DNA from: Numida meleagris
Taxonomy: Eukaryota > Chordata > Aves > Galliformes > Numididae
Assembly: GCF_002078875.1 (NCBI RefSeq)
Contig: NC_034412.1
Location: 14,074,995-14,138,994 of the forward strand
Length of the DNA stretch: 64,000 nt
Direction: 5' to 3'
How positions within the stretch are numbered: position 1 is the first letter of the stretch; every line of letters begins with the position of its first letter. Below the pieces are notes generated by a model that was not told the DNA's origin, searched no databases, and saw only the letters and a program-made list of their open reading frames with translations. Below, one piece after another: positions 26,286-40,119 of the stretch. The position numbers and the translations under genes were made by a program.

Positions 26286-29200
26286 CCTTAGTTTTGCTTT
26301 CTGACTGCAATCAATGAACATAGGAAGTATCAATATTTCTGTACATCATCTCTGATCTTTACTTCTAGGTTTCCTGAATACTGACTCAAATGTTCAGATA
26401 TGTTAGTGGAGACTGATGTTTGTAGGACCTGGAAGAAAGATTTAGTTCAATCCTTCTTAGAAGTGCCTTCTTAGCTTGTTAAGTAGCAAAGTAATTTTGT
26501 TGTAGTGTCCTAAATGCTAAAACAAGAAGAAATTGATGTGATAATCTAATCCAGCCTCCTATACACTATCTTGTACAAGACAGTGGCCTTCATCCACACT
26601 TTTTACTCTTATTTGTACACTAAACCACTTTCCAGCATACACAAAAGATCTAACTTTTACACACACTGGGGCCATATCACCATGTGAAATACTGACTTGT
26701 GCTAGAAGCTTAGTCATCAGAAGCAGCATTGGTACATTTGGGATCCTTAACCCAGGAGTCACCTCTTTATTGACAAGATTACGCTGTACTCAACTTCTTG
26801 GCTGCACACATCACGAACATGAATCAACAGCAGTGGCATCCATGCCCAAAGCATAAAGTAAAGTTTCTGCTGTCTGGCTAGCTAGAATAACAGAGTGGCT
26901 ATATAAGAGCAAATAACAAATGTGTTTACATTTTGTCCTGCTCACAGTCACTGATTTAGGTCTCACAAACTTCTGAAAATGCCGTGGCAGATTCAGAAAC
27001 CCGGCCAAGATTTCACTGCAGATTAATGTGAAGACATGACTCCCAGCTCTGCTAGGTTACCTCCCCTCATACTGATGTATATAGAGGTATTAACGCACAT
27101 TGCCCATTATTTTCAAAAGCGACTGCCTGGTGGATGCCTCTATTTCTGAGTGCCAAAAAGATTCTTGTTTTCTGGTAACAGCCAAGAGCTTCTCCACAGT
27201 CATGGCATGTGTTTGCTGTGGGCAGGGAGCTCTCATCCCCTCCTCCCTTGAGTTCATCTAATAAAACATGATTGAATTTTGTTCCCCTTAGTCTTAGCAT
27301 GGTGATGAAAGAATGCACATGTTAAAAAATAAGAAATAATGGAAACCACTAACAAGTTACCCTTTAGTTTGCAAAACAATCTTTTTTTTGTTTGTTGCCA
27401 TCATTCAACATGGGAGAGAGAAAAACTAAAGAAAAGGCTCAAATATAAGAAAAATTTGAACTTCATGGATCGACATTGGTTATGTAAGTAGGTTTTTCAA
27501 AATAACTAGGTCTCCACAACAACAATAAAGAGCTAACCCTGTTTTCACAAGATCCCATATGTTTTTTGTATTCTTTTTGTGTGCATGTTTTATTTCTTGC
27601 ATCAGTGAGTCATAAGATGCAGTCAAGGAATTAATTTGAAGCTTGAAATCTAAAAGGAAAAGAAGCCGATATGTGTAGTTCTGCAGCCTCAGATTCTTGT
27701 ATGTAACTACATAACATATTTTCTTTCCACAGGAGGTAGTTATGACAAATTAGAAGTCTGAAAATTTTCTGATGGTGTAAAGGCTCCAGCTGTCACTAGG
27801 GAGATAGTGATCAGATTTCATAGCTGCATGGTCCCATGGCACCACTAAGAGTTCCATATGGTCATCCAAATGTTTCAACTAAACCCACAAAAAATTTCCA
27901 CGATGGCTTTTGCTTTTAGAAAATAAAACTCTTCATGTAGGAATTTTTCATAAAGCGCCAGCATTAAACAAAACTTTCTTGATTTGGTTGTCTGAGAAGA
28001 AAATCATTGTTACATGAAATATCTTTTTTTCATGTTCAAGTGAATAGAAATAGCAGGACTCATGCCTGAGCTCTAACTTTTCAATATAGCACAACTTACA
28101 TAATATGGAGTAGGCTGGTAAGTGGACATGCAATGAATAATTAAGGTGTGTATATGTACATGGTGACAAACAGTAATTTCTTCAAACTGCTTCCCTTTTT
28201 GTATAAAATCACCTCTGTTAAATTGTTAATGCTATTACTGTGGACAGAGACTCTTTCATTCATGTCAAAGATGTCAGCATAAGCCTCACACAATAACAAA
28301 TGACAAATGCATAATTTATTGATTCTTAAATGGCTATGTCCTTGGATGTATTTCTTATAACTAATTTGCTTGGAGACACATCTGGCTTCTGAAGATAGCA
28401 TCTGTTTTAAAGAAGGTCAGTGCTATATTTTAAAGGCAGAAGAGCATAATCTTTTATCTGCTTTGTTTCTCTGCTCTTTCAGCCTAGCAATTCAACTAAC
28501 TCTCACTCAATTCTACCTACTGATTTTTGTATCAAATGAAAAAAATGTAAAGTCTGTTGAAAGAAGTTACTTTGAAAAAGTAATAAAAGTGTGCACACAC
28601 AAAGCGCTGACAATCTAAGTACATACGGAGAGAAGGTACAGGTTTCAAGTGACTGCCTCCTGTATAAACTGAACTATTTAGAAAAGGAATTACAGTGAAT
28701 TCTGTTACTATATTGTTTCATTAATATTTCTTTCCTACAATGGTTACTCAATGTATATCAGTAAATGGTGCTTATGTACCCAGAGTTTGTTTTATTCAGA
28801 TGTAATCCTTATGAGTATGAATCAAAAATCTTGCACAAAATCTGCAGACACTGAATACTGCAAGGTTTACTCCTCTGTAAGGCCATGAACCGTGACCTCT
28901 TTCCCAATTATTCTTGCATATACAAAGCCTGATCCTGCACGTCTTTCTTATTTCTGCATGATATTTATGCACATATACACTCCATGTGGTTTCAATCTAT
29001 GTATCTTAATATATTCAGCAATTTTTCACTGAATTTTAGCAGTACTTATTTTTACCCGCCTTTTGGCCAGAACAATAACGTATAAAGTAATACTTAAAAT
29101 CAGCTTGAAGTTTGCATTTAAATAGGCAGACACACATATAAGTGATTTAGAAACTACCATTTTAACCCTGTGATGAACAGCTAGGCACCTTTTGCTTTTA

Positions 29201-30437
29201 TATTTCACCTTGCAACATACACAAAATGTTTAATTATTTGAGGATTAATGGAGGTGGTTTATAATTAAGCTGAAGTATGAACTGATGTCATCATCTCAGT
29301 ATGATGATATACATTTTTATGCCAAAGCACCTGTTGTTTTGGAAGGAAGCAGCTGATATCATTATCTACCCAGCCAGATAGCCTAGTTTCCCGCTGCTTA
29401 AAAAATTATCCTAAGGGTTACCTAAGTTGGGGTAATACAGCATTTACTTTTTCATGCTCAGGATATGAGAGAATGCATAAAATGACTTTATTCTCAGTTA
29501 AAGCTAGAAAGGGGAGGAGGGTGGGATGGATTAATCTTGCTAACACGGTTAATATTTATTTCTTTGGAATACATACTTTCCTTTTTTTCATGCATGCATA
29601 TAAATGCTTAATGGTAGTGTAACAGATACTGAAATAAATATATGATTGGACAAGAGCCTTTTGTATAGCACAAAGGAGCAAATCCTCTGCTTTGCTGTGG
29701 CTGTTTTTCACCATATGATTGACTCCAACTGACACAGCAAAGGTTAACACCAGCTGGGGATTTCTCCTGCCTAGAAGTGGTCAGCTGCCAATCTGTCCCT
29801 CATCCCTGATGTTAAGAGGAAAAGAGGTTGCCACACTGATTTGGAAAACTATGATGGAGGGACTCTTACGGCTGGTATTCACAGCCATGAGGTCATTGCA
29901 AGGTCTTATGTCAATACTGTAAATTAAAGTTGCGTGCATGAGGAATACATAGCACTGATTCAAGGATGTGCAACCAGCCTTGGGAGACCTATCCCTCCAT
30001 CCATCCGAACGGTGATCTGACAGAACATGGAACCATGCCCAGAGTGTTTTTAGCATGCCTCCAACTATCAGGCTTTCCTCCAAATTGTGGCTCTGTGCCA
30101 GAGCTGTTCATTTGGGTTGAAGTCAACCTGCACTAGTATAAGAAATGTTAAGATGGAAAGCTAGGGAAAATGGCCCTTGGGAATTTTTGGCTCTCCCTTG
30201 TTGATAGTTTTCTGGCTTTCTGAGACTCATGACACCACATTCACCACATTTCCCTTCACAACAGACTGGTGTGTAAAGGTAGCATCAATACATTGTACAT
30301 CATATTCTGTGCGGGTCCAGTATACATTTTCTAAGATCAGTCACTTACATAAAAGAAATAGTTGGAGAAGCATAATAAATACTGAGTTTTGCTGTTTTGC
30401 ATAGTTCAATCCTATTTCATGTTTTGTCTTTTCTTCT

Positions 30438-30452
30438 TTGTTGTTGTTGTTG
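30438..30452. repeat. (TTG)5 microsatellite
   Basis: Five TTG units followed by a short T run. It is simple sequence with no associated gene. Confidence 0.9.
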
Positions 30453-31040
30453 TTTTTTCTCTGACGGGAAGTAGATTAACCACCATTCACATCTCTGAAA
30501 CATCCTTTTGCTTCTCAGATCACTCCACTTAATAATATGAATAAAGAAACTTTTGACAGAATAAGTTGTGACTGAAGGAATCTTGCAGTCTTTATCCTCA
30601 CATCTCACATTCAGTTTTAATCAGGGCTTGTTTTCTGTTGGTCCCTCCACACTTTTCTTAGAGAAAAAAATGTTTCTTGAATATAACCACTTAAGTCTTG
30701 CCAGGAAGGGGAGACAATGGGTTTCTGTGCTGTGTTTCATCCTTCTGCACCCTAACTCAGTTTTGAAGTTTCATTACCATGAACATTTCTGTGTCTTTCT
30801 ATTTTCCTCCTGCTCTATTACTATGTCGATGATTTTTCTATTCACATTTATGATAATACTAAGAGTAATACTGTTAGTGATCGTAGATACTTAAGTAATC
30901 TCCAGTAGATTACAATACAAAAGGATATACTTATTCCTTTTACACTATTTTACCTCACTGGAGTTAACATGATTTTCTTAGTATTAACAAGGATTATAAA
31001 GTTAGCACCAGTTTGGGGCCTTTGTATTTGTATTACACTT

Positions 31041-31067
31041 TCATAGAATCATAGAATTTTAGAATTT
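31041..31067 (-). mobile_element. Possible CR1 tail stub, minus strand
   Basis: The string TCATAGAATCATAGAATTTT is the reverse complement of a doubled CR1 tail octamer (ATTCTATG). No untranslated-region or ORF2 sequence follows on the right, so only the tail can be claimed. It may be an extremely 5'-truncated or eroded insert, or a chance octamer doublet. Confidence 0.45.
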
Positions 31068-32874
31068 GTATTAATGCAATAGATTAATGAAAGTTTTTTA
31101 AAGTATTCTTAGAGAGTTTCACATCAGATAGGAAATAAGGTGTAGTAGCTTTCTATCGGAGGAACACTTATTATGGTGTTTTATAATGAGGGCACGCTAA
31201 AGATCAAATTATTATCCTAATGGGCTGGAGTTCAGCGTCGTGATCATAGTGATGTTATGTGCATTAGCTTTGTACGTGTGTGAGGGACAAAGACACCCAC
31301 CTGTCTAGATATTTATAGATATTGAAAGTTACAGCCATCAGTGTTGAATAAAGTTGATTCTTACCCTGATCTTCTTCCTCTCCCTTTCAGATTATAAAAG
31401 GACCCTGCAAATTAGGTTTCCAGAAAGTTATTTAATAATACAGAAAGCTATACTGCCACACTGAGTGTACAGTAATTGCCTGTGGGTATGAAGTATATTT
31501 ACAGCTGGTGCATTCTAAGCCTTCAATGCTATTTTTCTATTTACTAGACTTCAAAGAAACTATGGTTTGCTGTTTTTCATGATACCCAGCACTGGTATCT
31601 GACCAGCATAATGAAATGCTGACCATGGTAACAGTATAATTTTTTTTCTTTCTTTTTTTTCCCCATGCTGCTATCCACCATTCCTGAAAAATTAGTCAAG
31701 GTAAAAAGAAAGATGAGAATTGAATGTATTTGCAGAAATAAAAAGTACATTTGTGGTTCATTAGCAGTGACCACATGTGTATTTCCATGATAAAAAAAAA
31801 GTTAAATTTATCCTGAATTTCCAAGAATTACGAAATCAGTTATGAACAGGATAACAATAATAAACTACAAATTAGTATCCAGTCATTAAAATGTCCATGA
31901 GTTTCACTTTTCCTCTTTTTTTTTCCCCCCAAAATAACATTCTTTTTAAAAATGAGCTTTTAATGTAAAGCCAAAACAAAACTAGAATTGAACCTTCATG
32001 TTGAGCTAAAAAGAGAAAATCATGCATGTATTTTTAAAACGTATTTGGTCTGTTTGATCCTAGAATTACATGGATTTTTCTTTTACAAACTTGAGTGCAT
32101 GACTTCCACCATAGACACCTGTTCATTTCTGGATGATTAGCTGCATCAATAATAACTACTTAAGTAATGTTATGGTCTTGAACATTTTCTTAATACCTCC
32201 TCTGGCATTGCCATTTCAGGAATATTTTGTGTGTAATAATCTCTAGCTCTTATTCTTTGACAGAATTTCTAATGTCTCACCCAAGAAAACTTTGATGAGC
32301 AGTTCTTTAATCTTTGCTAATTGTTTGCTTCTGTAAAACTTAAATTCACTGGATCGGTTAAAGCTTTATATAAACTCTTCCTGAATAAGAGACTCCTCAA
32401 CTTAACACTAAACTGAGCAAGTTCAGAGTGACAGAAGTCTTCTATATAAAAAAACTATCTTAATCAAATTCTTAGACTTGACTTTCATCAGAATTATTTT
32501 TCTTCTGTGCCCTAAAATGTGATGGTAACATGGAATAACTGGAATCTGGCCACCAACTTCTATTTCATTCTGGTCCATCAGCAGTAGCTGAAGATACAGA
32601 ACAGCTGCAACAACACAAGAGCATACAATATAATGCTGGATCAAGTACAGCAATTGCCTTTCTGTTTTATCTGTTGAGGATGTTTGTTTTGCCTTTTATG
32701 AAGACGAAAAGATCCTTTTAGAATCTAAAATCTACATTCTTGGAGTGTCTGTACTTACATGATATGTTTCTCTTCTTCTGAACTAAAAATAATATTATTT
32801 GACATAAAAGCTTGGGAAAAAATGTGAACCAAAGTGAATCATATGCCATATTGCTCTTTGGAATATTATGGCTC

Positions 32875-32950
32875 AATTCCCTGCTGGAATAAACTGACGT
32901 AGGTCTGTTGAGCTCAATGGAGCTATTCTAGCCCACACTAGCAGGGAATT
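32875..32950. repeat. Inverted repeat, possible ancient repeat remnant
   Basis: Perfect 11-base arms (AATTCCCTGCT at 32875-32885 and its reverse complement at 32940-32950) enclose 54 bases. The loop contains AGCTCAATGGAGC, sharing TCAATGGAGC with the segment at 55.15 kb. Palindromic old repeats with a CAATGG core are familiar to me from sauropsid genomes, but I cannot name the library family. Age and identity are inference; the arms are directly visible. Confidence 0.45.
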
Positions 32951-33609
32951 ATGGAACAGCTTGTTTTTTTTATATAAAATATACTGATATGTACTAGATA
33001 ATATGGCCATCAATTAAGCTATGGATTGTGTATGGTCTGATTCCTGTAAGTACAATGGGTTGTATATTCATGATCAGAGTTTAATTTTTTATTTTGTATG
33101 ATAATATTATGAAGAGGCAAATAACACCTTGTTTCTTTGAAGTAATGGGAGAGATGTTTTGTAAGGGGTAACAGAAATCCCAAAAAGGACATCTGCCTGT
33201 TTAGCGTTTGTGTGTCCCACACTTTATAAATCAGATTTACCTAAGTCCATATAATCTTTCACTGACATGGAAATTCCATTTCACACCACTAACTGAAACG
33301 TTTAAGATACTTACAAATAAATAAATGTAAAACAAAACACTCATTTTCTGATGAGTTCTCAGCATTTTTACAACTACATCTTTCTCATTGCACAATGAGG
33401 AGGTTTGATATATTTCCTACTATGGAAGGAGATGAAAAAGAAGCCCTAGAGAACAGAGCTTGATGTAACAGAACCTGAGCTTGATGGATATCATTACGGT
33501 TTGTCTGGAGAACAAGTTAGGTAGACATCTGCAAGGAAAGGAACTACCTTTAGAGAAACTGCTTCTCACAGAAAGATGTTGGATCTCATTCAGGTACAGA
33601 CAGAAAAAG

Positions 33610-33631
33610 AAAAAAAAAAAAAAAAAAAAAA
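33610..33631. repeat. Poly-A tract (22 A)
   Basis: Uninterrupted adenine run preceded by an AGAAAAAG lead-in. There is no processed-gene body upstream that I can recognise, so it is called as simple sequence. Confidence 0.9.
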
Positions 33632-36600
33632 GAGCAGATGAAATCATCACTCAGCATCGTTTTTAAGGAAAAAGATATGCATCATTTTCTCACCTTCCAC
33701 AAACATCCCTCCAAATATTTTAAGCCACCACTGGCCAGACACAGAGTTTCCACTAACAATATATCTGCTATGAAGTGGGCTTCCAGACCAAACTGTACAA
33801 CCTCTGTGTAAGCCAGATAGAACTCAATTTGAACCAAGATGTTTTTCAAACTGCTATTTTAACTTCATCCATCTGATCTGAATTTCTCTGTTTTAGAAGT
33901 TCTTTTTCTCTATCATGTACAAATAAAACTAGCAATAGGGATGAAAGCCCTTTTGGTGTCCTCACTGTAAGAAATGATACAATCAGCCCTAGTTCACAGC
34001 TATACTTGGCTTGCTATCAGTATCCCAGTAAACACTTGGAAAGCAAAGAAAGATGAGCTTTCTCCTCCTGTCTTCAGCTTTCTCTATTGTACAGACCTGA
34101 ATCCTTCAGTGTCCTGATTGATAACTGTGTCTTTCCATGGATATTTGAGATAATCGTGTGGAAAATCAGTGCAAATGATGCATGTTTAATTGGGGTGCTA
34201 CCAGAAATCCTGCGTATCTGTCGACCTCTCTGGGAGAAATCTGAATCCATTTTGAAAGTCAACCAACAATTTCTGGCAGAGCTGAAGACACTCTAGCCTA
34301 TGATAGCAAATAAGTAGCATACTTGAAGCCCAGCAGAAATGTGAGCCATTCAAATTGCCTGTGCTTCCGTAAACCTATGACAAAGAATCATACTAAATTA
34401 CATTTAGTGCAACTACTGATTGCTAAAATTTATGATTTTGTGTGAATAAATCAGGAGGAATCATGCAGCGATCAGAGCCTAAATTCCCACTTGGCATAAG
34501 TTGACTGCATTCTGCTGCTCACTGAGAAACTGGCTTTACAAACTCTTTTGCCTATCCTTTGTGAATACAACCATCACAAGCACCAGCCAGCACTACACGC
34601 TTCCTTGATTTTAAACTTTGAGGCAGAGTGAGCTGAGAGAGAAAGAAGAAAAATCCAGAGAAACCCTTACTGAGCATTGTCTGTCTGCTAAGATTGAAGA
34701 AAAATTAGTAGCTATTTAGAAATTAATTAGCTGTAGGCTGAGCTCTATGAAGCTACCATACTGGCTCACAGCAAAATATTAGTCAGATAAAGCAGGTATT
34801 GTATATTCTGATATTGAATAATATTGCACCATTGTGAACCATCAAATGTTTCCACAAAAAAAAAAAAACATAATGATACCTTCTGTGCTACAAAAGCTCT
34901 CAGAAGCCACACCAACAAGACATGTGCTATGTCCCCACCTGAGTGTATTTCATCACGAAGACACTTGTGTGCTTATTAAAAATACATTGTTGTTTCTAGA
35001 CTACTTATGGCAACAGGTAAAGACATTTATGGCTAGGCGGAGCTGCTTGTTTGCTGAGCCTGTCAGAATACTTTAGTGTCAATAGACAATGTATGTGCAC
35101 AGCTCTAATGGGGATCCCTCTGCTGTGGTACCTTGTTGCTCTGAGAGCGCCTTGCCCCCATGCCCTGTGAGCATTTTTTATCGTCAAAATCAACATGCCT
35201 GAGTTCCTGTTTCTAACTTTCAGTAATGTTTATTATTGTTTGTCAGCAACTCAGCTCTGCTGGAAAAACCTCCTTTGGTGAATAATGAAGTCATTCCCAC
35301 AGTGACTGCTGGGTTCCAAAATTTTCAGTACTCTACCTATGGCTATTTAGCTTTACATGAGAAGTGCAGAAAGTCTTACTTTTCATGGCCCATAAATAAA
35401 CACCCACTCCAACACTTCAGCACATTTCTAATTGTAATGCAGCATGTAATGTTTCAATGCATAATACAGATGTTTTCAGTTATTATATGAAGAGGAGACA
35501 ATGATGGTTAAGTATGTGTTTGCATTATAGTCACGGCATGAAATCATTATGTTCAACTTTCCTGATAATTTCCTTCATAGAAAAAATAAAATTCTGTTCA
35601 GCCGTGGTTCTCTCCCACATGGAATAAGTTGCAGAAAAGTCAAAGACATCCATTTATAGCCCACTTACTTGTAGCAAAATAAAAGGCAAAAGCTCTATTT
35701 AAACATTGGAATCTTCTCTGTTCTCGTATACCGCTACTTAGTTGAAATGAGCCCAGGGTGTACCAGGATGTAAGTAATAGCACAGTTGTCTCATGGGATT
35801 TTTATTCTCTGTGATAAGAAGCGGCTGTCTCCCTTGGCCCATCTGCACTGGGGGGTTTAAGAGGCAATTGTCTTCAGCAGTGCACCAAAGCATTCTTTTG
35901 CAAACACCAAGGTAGTACTGACTCTATTCCTTTGATACCAATTCTCATTAGCTCTTCTCTGCCTTTCTCACAAACCTTTCCTGTCCAGCCATATCAGCAG
36001 TCTTTTGTAAAGTTAAAAAACCATCCAACTAAACCTTCTGCTGTCATTTCCTTTCTGATTCAAGAGCTTTCTCCCTTGATATCTATCTCACTCCAATAAA
36101 TTATTACTTGATGAGAAAAGCTTATTAGTTCACTTATAGGAAGGTCTGATTTCATGAACAGATATTTTTATGAGTTCTATTTGTGAAGGCATAAATAACT
36201 ATTTTGGTTATATGAAAGGGCCACATGGATACAGATAGGCAGTAAAAATCTAGGCAACTCCAGATCACAACTTGGGACTAATTTAACTTTAGAAAAACCA
36301 AACCTTAAATGGCAAAAATGTTCAATATTCCCAGACTGGCAACACTGGGTTTGTCTTTTCAAGAAGACAATTGGTTTGAGACCATTTGTGATACACAAAT
36401 TCAGATGAACTAACAGAGGAAAGAGTCCTGACTCTATTCACCATTCAATCACAAGATACTGATATGAAAACAGAGTAATCAGAAACAGTCCAAAGCCACT
36501 GGTCTACTGGAAGCAGTACAGAAAGTCATACAACAAAATGAAGCAACCTTTAAATCTTCTTGTTATGCCTTTCTGCTCTTAAAGTACAGAACTGCTGTGA

Positions 36601-39028
36601 GAAACCAAGCCAGACTAAAGGAGATGAATTGGTGGTATGGTGAAGAAAAATCTTGATTTTAAATACAATGTACACTAAAACAATTGACAAGGTAAATAGT
36701 AAAAGAGAGCAGGATGTTGCATGTATCAGCTGAAAATATTTCAAAAGAAAATGGAAGGCCAAAGGGCTCATAGACAGAGAATTGAAAAAAAACTTATACT
36801 TTCTGACAATGCTGATGATGTGAAAATGATCAAAACTTCAGATTTCAAAACTGATGAGATTTCAGATAAAGTGAAATTTCACATTTCATTGATAAAATGA
36901 TTTTACTGCAAGAATGAGTTGGCCCATACTTGAATCTGCATAAGTGTATACGGGTTTAAAATTCAAATCTTCATTAACTGGGAAATGAAGTTGCAGCAGT
37001 TAAAAGACATGACTTAAAATCATAATTGAGTGAGCTGGCTGTACTGGATAACTGTAGTGGATAATGTTTTTCATCAGACTCAGTATGATTTCTTATTGTA
37101 CATTACTAACAAATGATTTTCTAGATTGAGTTTATTTGAAAATATTTCACAAACTAATTATGAAATTTGTTTCAGCCTATCATTCATCCCAAGCCACGTT
37201 TCTTACACCTCTGTGCCACATGATGCTATATTTGGATGACTGGTTGTGTGATAATAAAAAACTGTAGAAACCTTAACCCAACCATTTCTCCTTCTTCAAG
37301 AGGCTTCCAACAGGAGAGAGTTCTAAACATGGAGAGAAGAGAAGCAATACTCAATGAGATTACTAACCATATCAAAATAAGATTATTTTAAAAATGGCTT
37401 TCTGAATGGGTTTCTTCTTGTGTTCAGCAAATTTCAGTTACTTTGCGTAAGCAACAGCCATTACAGATGAGCTTTTTCATCAGCAATGGATATAGTTGTA
37501 TTCCAAGCAGTAAATAGAGTGACATTAATACTTTTTCTTCATATGGTTAAGCAGTAAGTTTGAATTGTTTAAATTTTTTCTCCTTTCCCTAGTGTTCAGA
37601 AATAAATAGCTTTTGTGAACTGTCATGTGATGTGGGTTTTTTATTTGTCAAAGTTTTACTTAATGTTGATGTTATTTAATTTGAACTGTTAAATTTCATT
37701 ATAGTGTTCTTGTCACCTGACAAAATGACAGAAGAAAGAACAGGTATGTCATTCATGTGAATTCCTGTTTAGTTAAGAATAGCCTAATTCATATGTGAAC
37801 ATATTTTTCAAAGCACAAAAATTATCACAAATGAGGGGGAAAAGTGCAGTCAAGAGTGTATTAGGAAACTGAGTTGCATATAGACATTTTTATGCAGAAT
37901 GGGACAATTTGTCTAGGTGCACGTACGTATTGAAATCTTTCTGCTCTTTATTCCAAATAGTTACCTTAATCCTGAAGACTCTCAAACTATTCTCTTCTGA
38001 ATGCATGTAAGCTCAGGAAACAGTATTTAAAATAAGCCCCTTGGAATCACCATACTTCATCATGCTTCACAAACTTTGTATTGTAACTTGCATTTTCATG
38101 TTCATATTTAGTAAAAGTTAGGATGATTAATACAACATGAGACACCAGCTGATACTGAAGTATAACTAACTAAATTAGTGCTTTTATCAAGGTCGTCAAT
38201 TCCATTTATAACACTGAGATTCCGAAGTAAAAATGGAACAGACTTATACAAAGTAAACATTTGGTCTAATGCCTGAAATCCTAATCAAGAATTTACCTTA
38301 TTTACTTTCAGAACTTAATGTGCCTTTTCAAAGAAAAGAAATCAAATAATCAGGATAAGAAAATAGAAACACAGTTATAGTTTTAAAAGTAAGATAGGCC
38401 AAATTGAATTTCTGATGGTAAAAGGCATAAATAACTTCAAACTACATCAGACAAAACTCTTAGGAATATGTTGTACATGCTCTGTTGTACAGAATAAAAA
38501 GATGACCAAATAGAGGTCATTTCCACTGCCAATTTTTAGGGCCAGATAACATCCATTTCAGAACCAAACTGCTGGAGAGAAATAAGCAGGGAATCATGTC
38601 TTTACACTCCACGCTAACACATTTAATCAAAGCACGTTAATGGTCAGCTTTCAAAATGCCTTAATTATAAATTAAAGGTCTTTTTATTTAAACATGAAAA
38701 TTGTTGATGAGTTAAGAATATACTGCTGAATATGCATTCCTCACAATCAACAACTAATAATAACAAGAATTAAAAAAAGAAGCCTGGAGAAAAGCAGCCA
38801 AACCATCTGACAAAGCCTAGGGCACATGTAACCCCATCACTACAAATGACTGCAGAGCTTACAAAACGAGCCAGATGCTGCTTCTGGAAGGATTTCATCT
38901 ATAATACCCGAACCGCATGACAGCCTATCACAACTCATGTTTGGCCTAAAGGTGTACATCACTGGTGGAACAGGCAAATAATGAAAGGGAACAGGACAGA
39001 AGCCTTAATCCTTATTAAGGAGGTGTGT

Positions 39029-39044
39029 TGGTGGTGGTGGTGGT
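39029..39044. repeat. (GGT)n microsatellite
   Basis: About five GGT units, immediately followed by a T run. A small hairpin with 7-base arms (CCTTAAT and ATTAAGG, 4-base loop) lies just before it at 39003-39020. Confidence 0.85.
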
Positions 39045-40021
39045 TTTTTTAGGGTGGCTGTTTTCTGTTCTGATTTTAAAATTGCATTTGTTTTACCTAC
39101 AGTCATTGGCACAGATGGTGCTTCTAGAATATGCTGTTACAATAGAGTGATTTGTTTGCAGTGCTATATTCATGTCCAAATTCACATCCAAAGGTACTGT
39201 GTCTTCTGTAGTGCTGCTCAGGTTTGGGCCGAACGTAGACAAGATGAGCATCTTCTTGGTACGCAATAAAGACTTTTGTCTGTAGCCCCTCTGGCAGGTG
39301 CAGCATGCTTTCTCAGCTAATTATGTGGCTGGGTAATAAAATAATTGCTGAGCAAATAGACCTTATGAAAGGATTGAAAACACACATAAGAAAGCTGTGT
39401 TTTACAGAGGACAGGGATACTGGTAAAGGTTTCATTGATTCTGGCTTAATTTTCCCCCATTGTCTCCTCTGCAGAAAGGCTGCTAAGCAAGGCTGGAGGC
39501 TGAGAAAGACCAGGAACCCACCCCTCGTGCTGAGGTTTGGGTGCAGAGATTTACTAGTAGCAACCAAATTTGTTTGATTTTGCTTCTGTTTGTCTGGTTT
39601 GAAGATATTTTTATAAAAGCCCTGCCTTGCTGAAATGTCCTGGCTGTGTCTAGCTTCAGCTTAATCCTTCCACCAATTTACAGCACATTCTTAACCTACA
39701 TAGTGATACTTAGGAGAATTATTTCTATTTTATAAAATTATTTTGCTGTCTTATGTCTCTGGATTTCTCTAATCAGGAAAAAGAAATCATTATGATTCCT
39801 AAAGGTAAACAAAATCATTTCCATTTTGTGACATTCATGAAAGCTATTTCAACGCACGTTATCAATACACCATCACCGGGAACATGCTTAAATACATGTG
39901 TGTTGCCCCTTGATAAGCCAAAGTCATAAAACAAACTTAAGGAAAGAAACTTCCGGATCACAGCCAGGAGATCTCGTTCAGTGGAACTTCCTCAGGAAAT
40001 ATCACGATTCCTATACATACC

Positions 40022-40119
40022 CACCTTTTTTCCTTTTTTTCTTTTCTTTTCCTTTCAGTTTTTCTCTTTTTTCTGCTTTTCTTTTTCTTTTCCTTTTATT
40101 TTTCTTTCCTTTTCCTTTA
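40022..40119. repeat. Long pyrimidine-rich tract (C/T, ~98 bases)
   Basis: Nearly every base is C or T, broken only by a few purines near 40056, 40074, 40098 and at the right edge. It is built of irregular TTTTC and TTTCC units. Long homopyrimidine tracts can adopt triplex (H-DNA) structures when mirror-symmetric. I did not find a long perfect mirror repeat, so this is best called low-complexity sequence. It ends in a CCTTTAG that looks like a splice acceptor, but no exon-like frame follows. Confidence 0.9.

Larger units (their letters stand above)
24301..31040. other. Non-coding DNA, one weak exon-like frame
   Basis: No gene can be supported. The one frame with somewhat protein-like composition is on the minus strand at 24501-24307 and is discussed as an observation. 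Otherwise the block holds chance frames, the 19-bp tandem array at 26.23 kb and a TTG microsatellite at 30.44 kb. Confidence 0.5.

Noticed and set aside
34087..34296. 70-codon plus-strand frame after a pyrimidine tract ending in CAG
   Set aside because: It looked like a terminal exon, but the minus strand is open over the same bases, the product is unfamiliar and nothing else supports a gene.
39205..39300. Possible LTR polyadenylation region (GCAATAAAG followed by TTTGTCTGTAGC)
   Set aside because: It resembled the R/U5 area of an avian endogenous retroviral LTR, but I found no matching terminal inverted ends, no second LTR, no primer-binding site and no target duplication.
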